Assembly (NCBI RefSeq): GCF_947387515.1
Contig: NZ_CANDOB010000002.1
Location: forward strand, 1,054,001 to 1,118,000
Length of the DNA: 64,000 nucleotides
Reading direction: 5' to 3'
From: Alkalihalobacillus sp. CinArs1
GTDB lineage: Bacteria; Bacillota; Bacilli; Bacillales; Guptibacillaceae
Shown here: positions 17,385 to 25,842 of the stretch, piece by piece
Position numbering within the stretch: position 1 is the first letter of the stretch
Layout: each line of letters begins with the position of its first letter
Made by a program: the position numbers and the translations under genes
The notes under the pieces: model-generated
Told to the model about the DNA's origin: nothing
Databases searched by the model: none
What the model saw: the letters and a program-made list of their open reading frames with translations, nothing else

Positions 17385-19220
17385 ATGCAAATTAGAGAAG
17401 ATATTCGTAACATCGCGATTATCGCTCACGTTGACCACGGTAAAACGACACTAGTTGATCAAATGTTACATCAATCTGGTACATTTCGTGACAATGAGCA
17501 AGTAAATGAGCGTGCGATGGACTCGAATGACCTTGAAAGAGAACGCGGGATTACAATCCTAGCTAAAAATACTGCAATCAATTATGAAGATAAGCGAATC
17601 AACATCATGGATACTCCTGGACACGCAGACTTCGGTGGTGAAGTAGAGCGTATCATGAAGATGGTAGATGGTGTTCTACTCGTTGTTGATGCTTATGAAG
17701 GCTGTATGCCTCAAACACGTTTCGTGCTTAAGAAAGCACTCGAGCAAAAACTTACGCCAATCGTTGTGTTGAACAAGATCGACCGCCCAGCTGCTAGACC
17801 AGAAGAGGTTGTTGATGAAGTGATCGACCTATTTATCGATCTTGGCGCAGATGAAGATCAGCTTGATTTCCCTGTTGTATATGCTTCTGCAATCAACGGA
17901 ACAGCAAGTTTAGATGCTGATAAGCAAGATGACAACATGAAAGTTCTAATGGATACAATCATTGATAACATCCCAGGACCTGTCGACAATAGTGACGAAC
18001 CTCTTCAGTTCCAAATCACTTTGCTTGATTACAACGACTACCTTGGTCGTATTGGTATCGGTCGTATCTTCAGAGGAACGATGAAAGTTGGACAGCAGGT
18101 CGCATTGATGAAAATCGATGGAACTGTGAAACAATTCCGTGTAACCAAGCTATTTGGTTTCATTGGACTGAAGCGAGTAGAAATTGAAGAAGCAAAAGCT
18201 GGAGACCTTGTGGCGGTTTCAGGAATGGAAGAGATCAACGTAGGTGAAACGGTTTGTCCATATGACCACCAAGATCAACTTCCTATTCTTCGTATTGACG
18301 AGCCTACTCTTCAAATGACGTTCCTTGTAAACAACAGTCCTTTCGCTGGTAAAGAAGGTAAGTATATTACAAGTCGTAAAATCGAAGAGCGTCTGAGAGC
18401 ACAGCTAGAAACAGACGTAAGTCTTCGTGTTGAAAATACAGATTCTCCAGATGAGTGGATCGTGTCAGGGCGCGGTGAGCTTCACCTTTCGATTTTGATT
18501 GAAAACATGCGTCGTGAAGGGTACGAGCTACAGGTTTCTAAGCCAGAAGTAATTGTTCGTGAAGTCGATGGTGTTCCAAGTGAGCCAGTTGAACGCGTTC
18601 AAATCGACGTTCCTGAGGACTACACTGGAGCTGTCATGGAGTCTCTTGGTGAGCGTAAAGGTGAAATGGTTAACATGGTGAACAACGGAGCAGGCCAAGT
18701 CCGTCTAGAATTCATGGTACCTGCTCGTGGACTGATCGGTTATACAACTGAATTCCTTACGCAAACTCGCGGTTATGGGATTTTGAACCACACGTTTGAA
18801 TCTTATATGCCTCTTATTAGCGGCCGTGTTGGTGGACGCCGTCAGGGTGTTCTCGTATCGATGGAAAAAGGAAAAGCTTCTGAATACGGAATTATGGGTG
18901 TAGAAGATCGTGGTACGATTTTCGTTGAACCTGGTACTGAAGTTTATGAAGGTATGATTGTTGGTGAGCACACTCGTGAGAACGACATCACTGTAAACAT
19001 CGTAAAGGTAAAACAGATGACAAACATGCGTTCAGCAAACAAAGACCAAACGGTTTCAATGAAGAAGCCTCGTGTATTGACTCTTGAAGAAGCTCTTGAG
19101 TATCTAAATGAGGATGAGTATTGCGAGATCACACCAGATTCTATCCGTCTTCGTAAAAAGATCCTTGATAAGAATGAACGCGAAAGAGTAGCTAAAAAGA
19201 AAAAATTAGCCCAACAATAA
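17385..19220 (+). CDS. typA: Translational GTPase TypA/BipA
   Basis: Ribosome-binding GTPase related to EF-G, needed for ribosome assembly and growth under stress, especially cold. 611 residues. G1 is AHVDHGKTT (residues 14-22), G2 is RERGITI, G3 DTPGH, G4 NKID; then EF-Tu-like domain 2, EF-G domain III and V, and the BipA-specific C-terminal domain ending in a lysine-rich tail. I chose the ATG at 17385: GAGGAGAG precedes it and the N-terminus then aligns with other TypA proteins. The frame is open to 17352, adding 11 residues without a ribosome binding site. Divergent from ylaF and followed by ylaH. Confidence 0.96.
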   Translation: MQIREDIRNIAIIAHVDHGKTTLVDQMLHQSGTFRDNEQVNERAMDSNDLERERGITILAKNTAINYEDKRINIMDTPGHADFGGEVERIMKMVDGVLLVVDAYEGCMPQTRFVLKKALEQKLTPIVVLNKIDRPAARPEEVVDEVIDLFIDLGADEDQLDFPVVYASAINGTASLDADKQDDNMKVLMDTIIDNIPGPVDNSDEPLQFQITLLDYNDYLGRIGIGRIFRGTMKVGQQVALMKIDGTVKQFRVTKLFGFIGLKRVEIEEAKAGDLVAVSGMEEINVGETVCPYDHQDQLPILRIDEPTLQMTFLVNNSPFAGKEGKYITSRKIEERLRAQLETDVSLRVENTDSPDEWIVSGRGELHLSILIENMRREGYELQVSKPEVIVREVDGVPSEPVERVQIDVPEDYTGAVMESLGERKGEMVNMVNNGAGQVRLEFMVPARGLIGYTTEFLTQTRGYGILNHTFESYMPLISGRVGGRRQGVLVSMEKGKASEYGIMGVEDRGTIFVEPGTEVYEGMIVGEHTRENDITVNIVKVKQMTNMRSANKDQTVSMKKPRVLTLEEALEYLNEDEYCEITPDSIRLRKKILDKNERERVAKKKKLAQQ

Positions 19221-19232
19221 GGGTGTCTAGTG

Positions 19233-19269
19233 CGATTCAAAAGGGGCATCCCTTTTGAATCGTTTTTTT
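19233..19269 (+). terminator. Terminator after typA
   Basis: CGATTCAAAAGGG / CCCTTTTGAATCG, 13-bp stem with a GCAT loop and T7. Confidence 0.92.
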
Positions 19270-19293
19270 ATGGAGATGTTGGAGGTGTAAAAT

Positions 19294-19620
19294 GTGAACA
19301 ATGAAGTGGTTCCATCAGGTGATTTATCATTCTTCGCAAAGTTAGTGGGAATAGAAGAGAACATGACATTAGGTTTTTATTTGCTGTATGCGATCATTGT
19401 TATTCTTTCGATCGTTGTATATCGACTAGGATTCGCGAAGAAATTACCCATACTTAAGAATGCTGTTATTTACATTCTGCTAATTGTCGGTTGTTTCCCT
19501 CTTACCTTTTTTGGAATTGGGCTTCCTGTAGCGGAAGGATTAGTAGCTGCTGCTGTCGTATTAATCATATATAAGGTTCGTCTCAATCAATCGAAGAAAA
19601 ACGAAAACGAGGCGGGCTAA
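19294..19620 (+). CDS. ylaH: YlaH-like membrane protein
   Basis: 108 residues with three membrane segments: near residues 27-45, 53-72 and 78-92. LGFAKKLPILKNA after the first helix and FFGIGLPVAEGLV are the recognisable YlaH features. Function unknown. GTG start at 19294 with GGAGGTG six bases upstream; the overlapping ATG at 19292 runs into a stop. Probably co-transcribed with the next small gene. Confidence 0.85.
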   Translation: MNNEVVPSGDLSFFAKLVGIEENMTLGFYLLYAIIVILSIVVYRLGFAKKLPILKNAVIYILLIVGCFPLTFFGIGLPVAEGLVAAAVVLIIYKVRLNQSKKNENEAG

Positions 19621-19644
19621 CGTCAGAACAAGCGGGGGGAAGCA

Positions 19645-19917
19645 GTGAACCTTCAGGATGCAATGTATAATTGGCTAAGCATAAAAAAAGTAGCCGATGA
19701 GAGAGAAAGCGATCATGCTGCCCAGGATACAAGAGCTTTTTTTGAGGAAATATTGATAGAGGATCACGGTGTATCGGAATTGGATATTGAAATTGAAGAA
19801 CCCTATTATATCGTTCATTTTGTAAAAGAAAATGACAATAGGAATATGAGATTTCCAATTGAATTGATCGATGCGTTGTTACGTTCAATTCAAAATGAAC
19901 CTAAATATAACCAATAA
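19645..19917 (+). CDS. Conserved small acidic protein, function unknown
   Basis: 90-residue soluble acidic protein, no signal peptide or membrane helix. The middle reads EIEEPYYIVHFVKEND, with alternating hydrophobic residues suggesting a beta hairpin between helices. I do not recognise the family. GTG start at 19645, preceded by a G-run (19634-19639). It lies 24 bp after ylaH on the same strand with no terminator between, so they are likely an operon. Confidence 0.65.
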   Translation: MNLQDAMYNWLSIKKVADERESDHAAQDTRAFFEEILIEDHGVSELDIEIEEPYYIVHFVKENDNRNMRFPIELIDALLRSIQNEPKYNQ

Positions 19918-19920
19918 ACA

Positions 19921-19945
19921 AAAGACGTGCTCAGAGCACGTCTTT
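19921..19945. terminator. Bidirectional terminator
   Basis: AAAGACGTGCT / AGCACGTCTTT with a three-base loop, between convergent genes. Confidence 0.85.
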
Positions 19946-19955
19946 CTTACAACGA

Positions 19956-20396
19956 TCATTTTTCGTTAAACCGATAAGCAGCGAAAAGCACGGCCGCATA
20001 CACAGCATGTCCCAAGGTCCAATACGATATCGCTTCAATATCATTCAAAGGAGGAGTTGGCTTCTCAGCTAAATAGGTCAAAGGAAAGTATAGGAATACA
20101 GTTGGAAGCGTGAGAAGGTAGGAAAAGAGTAATTGCGCTACCTTACGTTTATAGAAGTATCGATAGCTTCCGATTGTGTATACGATACCGATGATTAGTG
20201 AGATGATCAGGTGGAAAATAAATTCAATCATTTCAGGCCACTGAATATCTCCTATTACCGGTATGAAGTCGATATTTAGTAGTAGGGTATACACAAGGAC
20301 ACCCGTTTTGTACTGAATTGCTTTCAGTAATAATCCTAGTATGATGCCAGATAGTGTACCTGCGATCAGTCCTTCTTTTACTTTACCACTCATCAT
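19956..20396 (-). CDS. Polytopic membrane protein, function unknown
   Basis: About 146 residues with four predicted membrane helices: the first, GLIAGTLSGIILGLLL, close to the N-terminus, then near residues 60-80, 90-110 and 125-142. I do not recognise the family. Start is either of two adjacent ATGs (20396, 20393), which overlap the ylaI stop codon region; the nearby ribosome binding site is weak, so translation is probably coupled to ylaI. The frame continues upstream inside ylaI, but that extension has no support. Confidence 0.6.
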   Translation of the reverse strand: MMSGKVKEGLIAGTLSGIILGLLLKAIQYKTGVLVYTLLLNIDFIPVIGDIQWPEMIEFIFHLIISLIIGIVYTIGSYRYFYKRKVAQLLFSYLLTLPTVFLYFPLTYLAEKPTPPLNDIEAISYWTLGHAVYAAVLFAAYRFNEK

Positions 20397-20583
20397 CAGT
20401 TTCTTCTTTGTGGTAAAGTTTAAAATCGCCGCTTTCTTTCCTCTCTTTTGTGCGGCTTTCGATCCGATCATAGCACGGGTCGCACATATAAGTGTGAATA
20501 GGTCTGTTGCGAAGTTTTTTGGCGAGTGGACTGCCGCTATCAATAGATTCGATCTTATCACATAGAACACATTTTACACGCAC
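20383..20583 (-). CDS. ylaI: YlaI-like zinc-ribbon protein (DUF2197)
   Basis: 66 residues beginning MRVKCVLCDKIES, with two cysteine pairs (CVLC and CDPC) about 27 residues apart, a typical zinc ribbon. RLRNRPIHTYMC-type sequence is the family hallmark. Function unknown. GTG start at 20583 with GAGAGGTG six bases upstream; a GTG at 20592 lies inside that ribosome binding site. Its stop overlaps the next membrane protein gene. Confidence 0.85.
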   Translation of the reverse strand: MRVKCVLCDKIESIDSGSPLAKKLRNRPIHTYMCDPCYDRIESRTKERKESGDFKLYHKEETDDEW

Positions 20584-20678
20584 GTTTAACACCTCTCATT
20601 CATGTAGTTAGTATAGCATGAAAGAGGAGAGGTTTTGCAGTACAATGCAGTTAGAACTTTATTTATGGAGGGATGAGA

Positions 20679-21143
20679 ATGCCAAATAAGGTAGAGAATA
20701 CCCTTTCAGGTGAACTACTCACATTACTCAAGAAGGAACAATACGTTCTCCTATCGACCATTGATCATGAGACGAAAGGTCCGAATGTGAGCGCAATTTC
20801 GTGGCTTTACGCTGTAGACAATAGCACTGTTGTCTTTGCGGTGGATTTAAAATCGAGAATCGTTAAGAATCTTAGGGAGAATAACCAAGTTTCCATCACG
20901 TTGATTGGAAATGAAAGTACCTATTCCATTTCAGGGACTGCTACCATTGATGAAGAACCAATGAATTCAGTACCACTGAAGCTTGCAAAGGTAACGCTAT
21001 CGATCAAAGAAGTGCGGGATATCATGTTTTATGGTGCGAAAATGTCTGTTGAACCTGCTTATGAGAAAACATACGATCCTGAAGCGGCTGCAAAACTAGA
21101 CCGTTCTGTTATGGCTGAATTGAAGAAAACAGGTGTAACGTGA
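20679..21143 (+). CDS. Pyridoxamine 5'-phosphate oxidase-like FMN-binding protein
   Basis: 154 residues with the split-barrel fold of PNPOx-like proteins: LLKKEQYVLLSTID, GPNVSAISWLYAVD and VFAVDLKSRIVKNLRENNQVSI match the usual early strands and the KxxNL flavin region. Probably a flavin-dependent reductase or general stress protein; substrate unknown. Start at the second ATG (20679), seven bases after GGAGG; the ATG at 20673 is too close. Flanked by a divergent ylaI unit and convergent ylaJ. Confidence 0.75.
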   Translation: MPNKVENTLSGELLTLLKKEQYVLLSTIDHETKGPNVSAISWLYAVDNSTVVFAVDLKSRIVKNLRENNQVSITLIGNESTYSISGTATIDEEPMNSVPLKLAKVTLSIKEVRDIMFYGAKMSVEPAYEKTYDPEAAAKLDRSVMAELKKTGVT

Positions 21144-21144
21144 T

Positions 21145-21167
21145 AAAACCGGCTGAAAGCCGGTTTT
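21145..21167. terminator. Bidirectional terminator
   Basis: AAAACCGGCT / AGCCGGTTTT, 10-bp stem with a GAA loop, between the convergent PNPOx-like gene and ylaJ. Confidence 0.88.
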
Positions 21168-21747
21168 ACTTGTCTAAATCTTGTTTTTCTTGCTGTTCTT
21201 TCAGCAGCTGCTTCTCATTAGCAGGAAGCTGTTTATCGTTCGCTCTAGTTGGTTCACGCTCAGATTTATTAATGTCACCTGGAACTTCAGGGACAAGTCG
21301 ACCGACGATATCAGCTAGCTCTTCCATGATTCCACCTACCGGGTGTCCTCTTCTAATTTCGGATGCCATTCTCCTTAAACGATAGGTCGTATCGGCATCG
21401 GCGGTGACGATGGCATTTGCACCAAAAGGATCTTTTTGTAGAGCTTCAGCCACCGTATATTTGATCGAGCTTACGCGAGATCTGTCAAGCTTTTCATTCA
21501 CATCGATTCCAACGACCGCGTATTTTCCAGTTACAACTGCCGTAGCATCCTCAACATCCGGAACTTGTTTTGCGATCGTCACAAGGTGTTTTGCAATTTC
21601 CGTTGCAGATCGCTCTTCGTTCTCAGGCGTCCGGACAGACTGCTTCACATATTCAACTTTTTCTTGCTTTTCAGCGACTGGTTCATCATTTGACTGACAT
21701 GCTGCAAGAAGGATGAACCCTACCATTAACCATTTGCTACTTCTCAT
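21166..21747 (-). CDS. ylaJ: YhcN/YlaJ family sporulation lipoprotein
   Basis: 193-residue lipoprotein; lipobox LLAAC near residue 16. After a charged linker comes the YhcN/YlaJ domain: ATEIAKHLVTIAKQVPDVEDATAV, KYAVVGIDV, and DADTTYRLRRMASEIRRG. In B. subtilis these forespore-produced lipoproteins sit in the inner spore membrane and influence germination. ATG at 21747 has GGAGGA seven bases upstream; an upstream extension of 13 codons has no ribosome binding site and would hide the signal peptide. C-terminus is rich in E, K and Q. Confidence 0.88.
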   Translation of the reverse strand: MRSSKWLMVGFILLAACQSNDEPVAEKQEKVEYVKQSVRTPENEERSATEIAKHLVTIAKQVPDVEDATAVVTGKYAVVGIDVNEKLDRSRVSSIKYTVAEALQKDPFGANAIVTADADTTYRLRRMASEIRRGHPVGGIMEELADIVGRLVPEVPGDINKSEREPTRANDKQLPANEKQLLKEQQEKQDLDK

Positions 21748-21918
21748 AATAATTCCTCCGAGTATGTGATCGATTCTTTCATTCACTTCTTTTGCTAATT
21801 ATTTTCTGAATAACCGTCTAACTTTATTCACCGGGTCATAGATTATACAAAACGTAGATAGTCCAAACTGTCATTTGCTACCAGTCACACCAACTATAAT
21901 CACTCGGGAGGCGAAACG

Positions 21919-23247
21919 TTGGATAAGGTTTACGTCCTGGATACCAATGTCTTATTACAGGATCCAAATGCCATCTATTCATTTGAAACGAATGAAATTG
22001 TAATTCCAGCGGTTGTTTTGGAGGAAGTCGATTCAAAAAAACGGTATATGGATGAAATAGGAAGGAATGCAAGACACATCTCACGCATGATCGATGGATT
22101 CAGAGAGAGAGGGAAGCTCCACTCATCTATTCCTTTAGAAAATGGAGGGACTCTCAGAATTGAACTCAATCATCGGTCGTTTCAATATTTTCAAGATAAA
22201 TTTGTTGAAAAAACGAATGATAACCGAATTTTGGCGGTGGCACTCAATCTGTTTTTGGAAGAAGGCAAACAGAAATCTGGCCGATCCGTCATACTTGTAA
22301 GTAAAGATGCACTTGTCAGGGTTAAGGCAGATGCGCTAGGCATTCAAGCAGAAGATTTTTTGAGTGATCGCGTAGTCGAATTTAACCAAATCTACACAGG
22401 CTATGAAGAACGATATATAGAGAGTGAACTCTTGAACAGTTTCTTTGAGAGACACTATATCGATATGAAATCTTTAAAAGGAAGACACCTGTATCCAAAT
22501 CAATATGTCATTCTGAAAGATCCTGCTAACCCCTCATCTTCTGGAATCGGTAAAGTCGATAAGAAAGGGAAGCGGATTGAGAAAACAGCTATGGAAACAG
22601 AGTATATGTGGGGAATTGGACCAAGGAATGTTCAGCAAAGGATGGCACTTGACTTACTTGTTAGAAAGGACATCCCTCTTGTGACGCTAGTAGGAAAGGC
22701 CGGTACAGGTAAAACCCTCCTTACGATTGCAGCTGGGTTAATGCAGACAGAGGATTTAAATCAATACAAAAAGCTGTTTATCGCGAGACCGATCGTTCCA
22801 GTCGGCAAAGATATCGGGTTTCTCCCTGGTGAAAAAGATGAAAAACTGAAGCCATGGATGCAACCGATCTATGATAATCTAGAGTATTTATTTAATGTTA
22901 AGAAAACCGGTGAATTGGAGAAGATCCTGGCAGGTATCGGATCTATACAAGTAGAGGCGCTCACGTATATACGTGGTAGGAGTTTACCAGATCAATACAT
23001 TATTATCGATGAAGCGCAAAATCTTACGAAGCATGAAGTGAAAACGATCTTAACAAGGGTAGGGGAAGGGAGTAAGATTGTACTCCTTGGAGATCCTCAG
23101 CAAATCGATCATCCGTATTTAGATGAGTATACGAACGGGCTGACTTACGTTGTAGAGAAATTTAAAGACCAGCCGCTAAGTGGACACGTGAAGCTTGAGA
23201 AAGGTGAACGTTCTCAGTTAGCCCAGCTTGCGGCCGATCTACTTTAA
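21919..23247 (+). CDS. ylaK: PIN-PhoH protein (PhoH2)
   Basis: RNA-cleaving and unwinding protein with an N-terminal PIN ribonuclease domain and a C-terminal PhoH ATPase. 442 residues. PIN acidic residues are in VYVLDTNVLLQD (residue 6 on) and the DNRILAVA segment; the ATPase has Walker A GKAGTGKT and Walker B YIIIDEAQN. The same fusion is B. subtilis YlaK. TTG start at 21919 after GGGAGGCGA. Its last four bases overlap the end of the convergent ylaL. Confidence 0.93.
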   Translation: MDKVYVLDTNVLLQDPNAIYSFETNEIVIPAVVLEEVDSKKRYMDEIGRNARHISRMIDGFRERGKLHSSIPLENGGTLRIELNHRSFQYFQDKFVEKTNDNRILAVALNLFLEEGKQKSGRSVILVSKDALVRVKADALGIQAEDFLSDRVVEFNQIYTGYEERYIESELLNSFFERHYIDMKSLKGRHLYPNQYVILKDPANPSSSGIGKVDKKGKRIEKTAMETEYMWGIGPRNVQQRMALDLLVRKDIPLVTLVGKAGTGKTLLTIAAGLMQTEDLNQYKKLFIARPIVPVGKDIGFLPGEKDEKLKPWMQPIYDNLEYLFNVKKTGELEKILAGIGSIQVEALTYIRGRSLPDQYIIIDEAQNLTKHEVKTILTRVGEGSKIVLLGDPQQIDHPYLDEYTNGLTYVVEKFKDQPLSGHVKLEKGERSQLAQLAADLL

Positions 23248-23738
23248 ATAATCGTAATGGCGCAAATGTTTTTGAATGGTTCTGCGGCGTTTGCACCGTC
23301 ACCATGATAAAAGTGAACCGGACCATCGTCTTTGAGCGGCTTTCCATTTATTGCAAATCCAAGAAAGCCGTTCAATGCTTCATCTATAGATAGGACGATG
23401 TGTTCGTCATCAGTCGTTTCTAGCTGAACGTGATTTCCTTCCGTTAATGGCTCAGCGTTAGAAAGAAACGGCTCTAGGGGAATCACATAGCTCCCATTCA
23501 ATATTTTTTCCTTCTCAAAGCGTTTAATGCTTTGATTGATAGGTGGTTTAATACCTGTGCGTTCTTGTTCCCATCGCTCAGATTGAGCTTTGATGTAATC
23601 GTTCTCATTTTCATCAGAACTGCTGTTGAATTTCAAAAATTCTTCGAGTTCGATCTTTCTGTCATCAAAAATCCACACGCTTGCATCAAGCGTGATCGGA
23701 TAAGTGACCTTCCCTTTGATTGGAATAATCGTTTCCAT
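23244..23738 (-). CDS. ylaL: YlaL-like conserved protein
   Basis: 164-residue soluble protein starting METIIPIKGKVTYPITLD, then VWIFDDRKIELEEF, a charged middle and VHFYHGDGANAAEPF near the C-terminus. Named by position between ylaK and the glutaminase gene, as in B. subtilis; some databases label relatives peptidyl-prolyl isomerases, but I see no isomerase signature. ATG at 23738 follows GGGGTG by six bases; the GTG at 23747 lies in that ribosome binding site. It converges on ylaK and overlaps it by four bases, with no hairpin between. Confidence 0.65.
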   Translation of the reverse strand: METIIPIKGKVTYPITLDASVWIFDDRKIELEEFLKFNSSSDENENDYIKAQSERWEQERTGIKPPINQSIKRFEKEKILNGSYVIPLEPFLSNAEPLTEGNHVQLETTDDEHIVLSIDEALNGFLGFAINGKPLKDDGPVHFYHGDGANAAEPFKNICAITII

Positions 23739-23858
23739 ATCCTGCACCCCGCAATCTATATCTTTTGCAAAACAAGTATACCGGTTATGCTTGCTTTTGT
23801 CACATTTGGGGAATAGTATGGTGACATAATTTATTCTTCAAAGCGGGGTGGCGGAAAA

Positions 23859-24788
23859 ATGAAATGTACTACAGAACAAGAACTAGTCGAACTCGTCAGG
23901 CGCAGTAAGCCTTTTACTAAAGATGGGAAGGTAGCTGATTATATACCTGCCCTTGAAAAAGCAGATCCCGATAAACTGTCGATCGCTGTCTTCTCCAAAG
24001 AAGATGGTTGTTTATCAGCTGGAGACGTTGGCGAAGCGTTCACCCTCCAGAGTATCTCGAAAATTCTTACGTTAGCTCTTGCAATCATGGATGCTGGAGA
24101 ACATAACGTTTTCTCACGTGTCGGTAAAGAACCGACTGGAGACCCTTTCAATTCGATTGCAAAGCTTGAGTCACAGGTTCCTTCAAAGCCTTTAAACCCA
24201 ATGATCAATGCGGGTGCCCTCGTAGTAACAGATTTAATCCACGGTGAGACTTCGCATGAGAAGGTAGGGCGCATCCTGCAACTCATACATGACATGACAA
24301 ACAATTCTAGTATCGGTATCAACTATGAAGTGGCCGATTCAGAGTTTGAATCGGCCCACCTTAACAGAGCTCTATGTTACTTTATGAAGCAGCATGGCTT
24401 GATCGATAATGATGTGGAAATGCTTCTCGAAGCATATACAAAGCAATGTGCCATCGAAGTAAATTGTAAAGACCTCGCAAGAATCGGAATGGTCCTTGCA
24501 AATGAAGGGCGCGATCCGGAAACAGAACGTAAGATCATCCCGAAGTATATCGCACGTATCGTAAAAACGTTTATGGTCACATGCGGGATGTATAATGCTT
24601 CTGGTGAATTTGCGATTAACGTTGCTATACCTGCAAAGAGTGGCGTGTCGGGTGGGATTCTAAGTCTAGTACCTAATCAGATGGGAATCGGCGTGTATAG
24701 CCCTCCGTTAGACGCGAAAGGAAATAGTATCGCTGGAATAAAGCTGCTTGAAAACTTTTCATCTCAATATGAATTGAGCATTTTCTAG
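23859..24788 (+). CDS. glsA: Glutaminase
   Basis: Hydrolyses glutamine to glutamate and ammonia. 309 residues, typical for the serine-dependent beta-lactamase-like glutaminase family. The catalytic Ser-x-x-Lys lies in FTLQSISKILT; GDPFNSI, NPMINAGAL and the Tyr-containing NYEVADSE and KSGVSGGI segments are the other active-site parts. Corresponds to YlaM/GlsA2 of B. subtilis by position. GGGGTGGCGG precedes the ATG. No convincing terminator between it and ylaN. Confidence 0.95.
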   Translation: MKCTTEQELVELVRRSKPFTKDGKVADYIPALEKADPDKLSIAVFSKEDGCLSAGDVGEAFTLQSISKILTLALAIMDAGEHNVFSRVGKEPTGDPFNSIAKLESQVPSKPLNPMINAGALVVTDLIHGETSHEKVGRILQLIHDMTNNSSIGINYEVADSEFESAHLNRALCYFMKQHGLIDNDVEMLLEAYTKQCAIEVNCKDLARIGMVLANEGRDPETERKIIPKYIARIVKTFMVTCGMYNASGEFAINVAIPAKSGVSGGILSLVPNQMGIGVYSPPLDAKGNSIAGIKLLENFSSQYELSIF

Positions 24789-24875
24789 GACACAATATAC
24801 TGGTTTTTCTTGCAATTTACCGTGTAAGCTTTTATGATTATAAGAGGAATGGGAAAGGGAACGGAGGGATCAGTT

Positions 24876-25154
24876 TTGTCAACTGGGATGGCAACAGGAC
24901 ATCGTGAAAAAGCATACGAGCTGTTGAAGGCCGATGCGCACAAGATCCTAAAACTCATTGAAGTTCAGATGGAAAATTTAACAATGCCTCAATGTCCTCT
25001 TTATGAAGAGGTTCTTGATACTCAAATGTTTGGTTTATCACGTGAAATAGACTTCGCTGTTCGACTAGGGCTAGTGAACGAAGACGATGGCAAAGAATTG
25101 CTTGAGTCTCTCGAACGTCAGCTCTCAGCTCTTCACGAAGCTAGCATTAAGTAA
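24876..25154 (+). CDS. ylaN: UPF0358 family protein YlaN
   Basis: 92-residue helical protein highly like B. subtilis YlaN (91 residues): [19 protein letters not shown], then [17 protein letters not shown] and [17 protein letters not shown]. YlaN is linked to iron homeostasis and reported to interact with Fur. I chose the TTG at 24876, eight bases after GGAGG; the frame extends to 24834 but without a ribosome binding site. Ends in a strong terminator. Confidence 0.92.
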   Translation: MSTGMATGHREKAYELLKADAHKILKLIEVQMENLTMPQCPLYEEVLDTQMFGLSREIDFAVRLGLVNEDDGKELLESLERQLSALHEASIK

Positions 25155-25159
25155 TAGCC

Positions 25160-25197
25160 AAAAGCTCAAACTATACTTCTTATAGTTTGAGCTTTTT
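25160..25197 (+). terminator. Terminator after ylaN
   Basis: AAAAGCTCAAACTATA / TATAGTTTGAGCTTTT, 16-bp perfect stem with a five-base loop and T run. Confidence 0.93.
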
Positions 25198-25276
25198 CTT
25201 TTGCTTTAAGAACGTATGATAAAAATATGATAGAATACGAGTGTAAGGCTAGATTAGACAATAGGAGTAGATAAGA

Positions 25277-25712
25277 ATGTATGATTTGCTCATGGTGATT
25301 CTAGTTATTTCCCCCTCTTAGTTTACTCGTTCATGAGGCAGGTCATACCCTTGCAGCAAACGTATTAACGTCTTCGAGTGTAAAGCTTCACCTTGGCGTT
25401 GGACCAAGATTATTTACCTGGAAACATGCAAGAGGAGAATTAGCTGTTAACGCCTTCTATTTTGCTGGAGGTATGACGATTAGTAGTCAGCCTGACCATG
25501 CGCGCGGAAAAGTCATCATCGCTCTAAGTGGGCCGCTATTCAATTTGTGTGCGGCGCTCCTCACACTGGCTCTTCCATTGCCCCTTCACATCCTAGCCTG
25601 GACACTATTTTTCAATCTTTGGCTCTGTTTTACTAACTTGATTCCTTTTAAGTTGTTTGGAAAAGAGTCGGATGGATGGACGATCTTAAAAGTACTTCGA
25701 GAAAAGCCTTAA
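25277..25712 (+). pseudogene. M50-type membrane metalloprotease, frameshifted
   Basis: ATG at 25277, with AGGAG upstream, opens a hydrophobic N-terminus (MYDLLMVILVIS) that hits TAG at 25319. The neighbouring frame then encodes SLLVHEAGH (zinc motif HExxH at 25332-25346), two hydrophobic segments with a GPLFNL turn, and NLIPFKLFGKESDGW, like the second metal-site region of site-2-protease relatives. The frames join cleanly if one C is removed from the C5 run at 25311-25315. The zinc-site frame has no start codon before HEAGH, so the intact product cannot be made as written. Either a decayed gene, a recent slip in the homopolymer, a sequencing error or, less likely, a programmed +1 shift at TCT-TAG. 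Nothing corresponds here in B. subtilis. Confidence 0.75.
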
Positions 25713-25842
25713 TTTCTTTCGGACAGGCAGGTTTCGCTGAAAACTCATCGAATGCTATACATACTTCAATCGCATTGCAGTCAGCTGTTTCAATTTGTGC
25801 GGTTCTTCAATCCAGAGTAAATAAATAGGTAGGATGACGTCT

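Noticed and set aside
21895-21900. TATAAT as the phoH (ylaK) promoter
   Set aside because: The implied start would fall inside the ribosome binding site, leaving no room for normal translation, and the -35 is poor.
25310-25322. Programmed +1 frameshift at TCT-TAG in the M50 gene
   Set aside because: It would join the frames, but there is no known slippery context, internal ribosome binding site stimulator or obvious hairpin. A C-run indel is simpler; kept only as an alternative.
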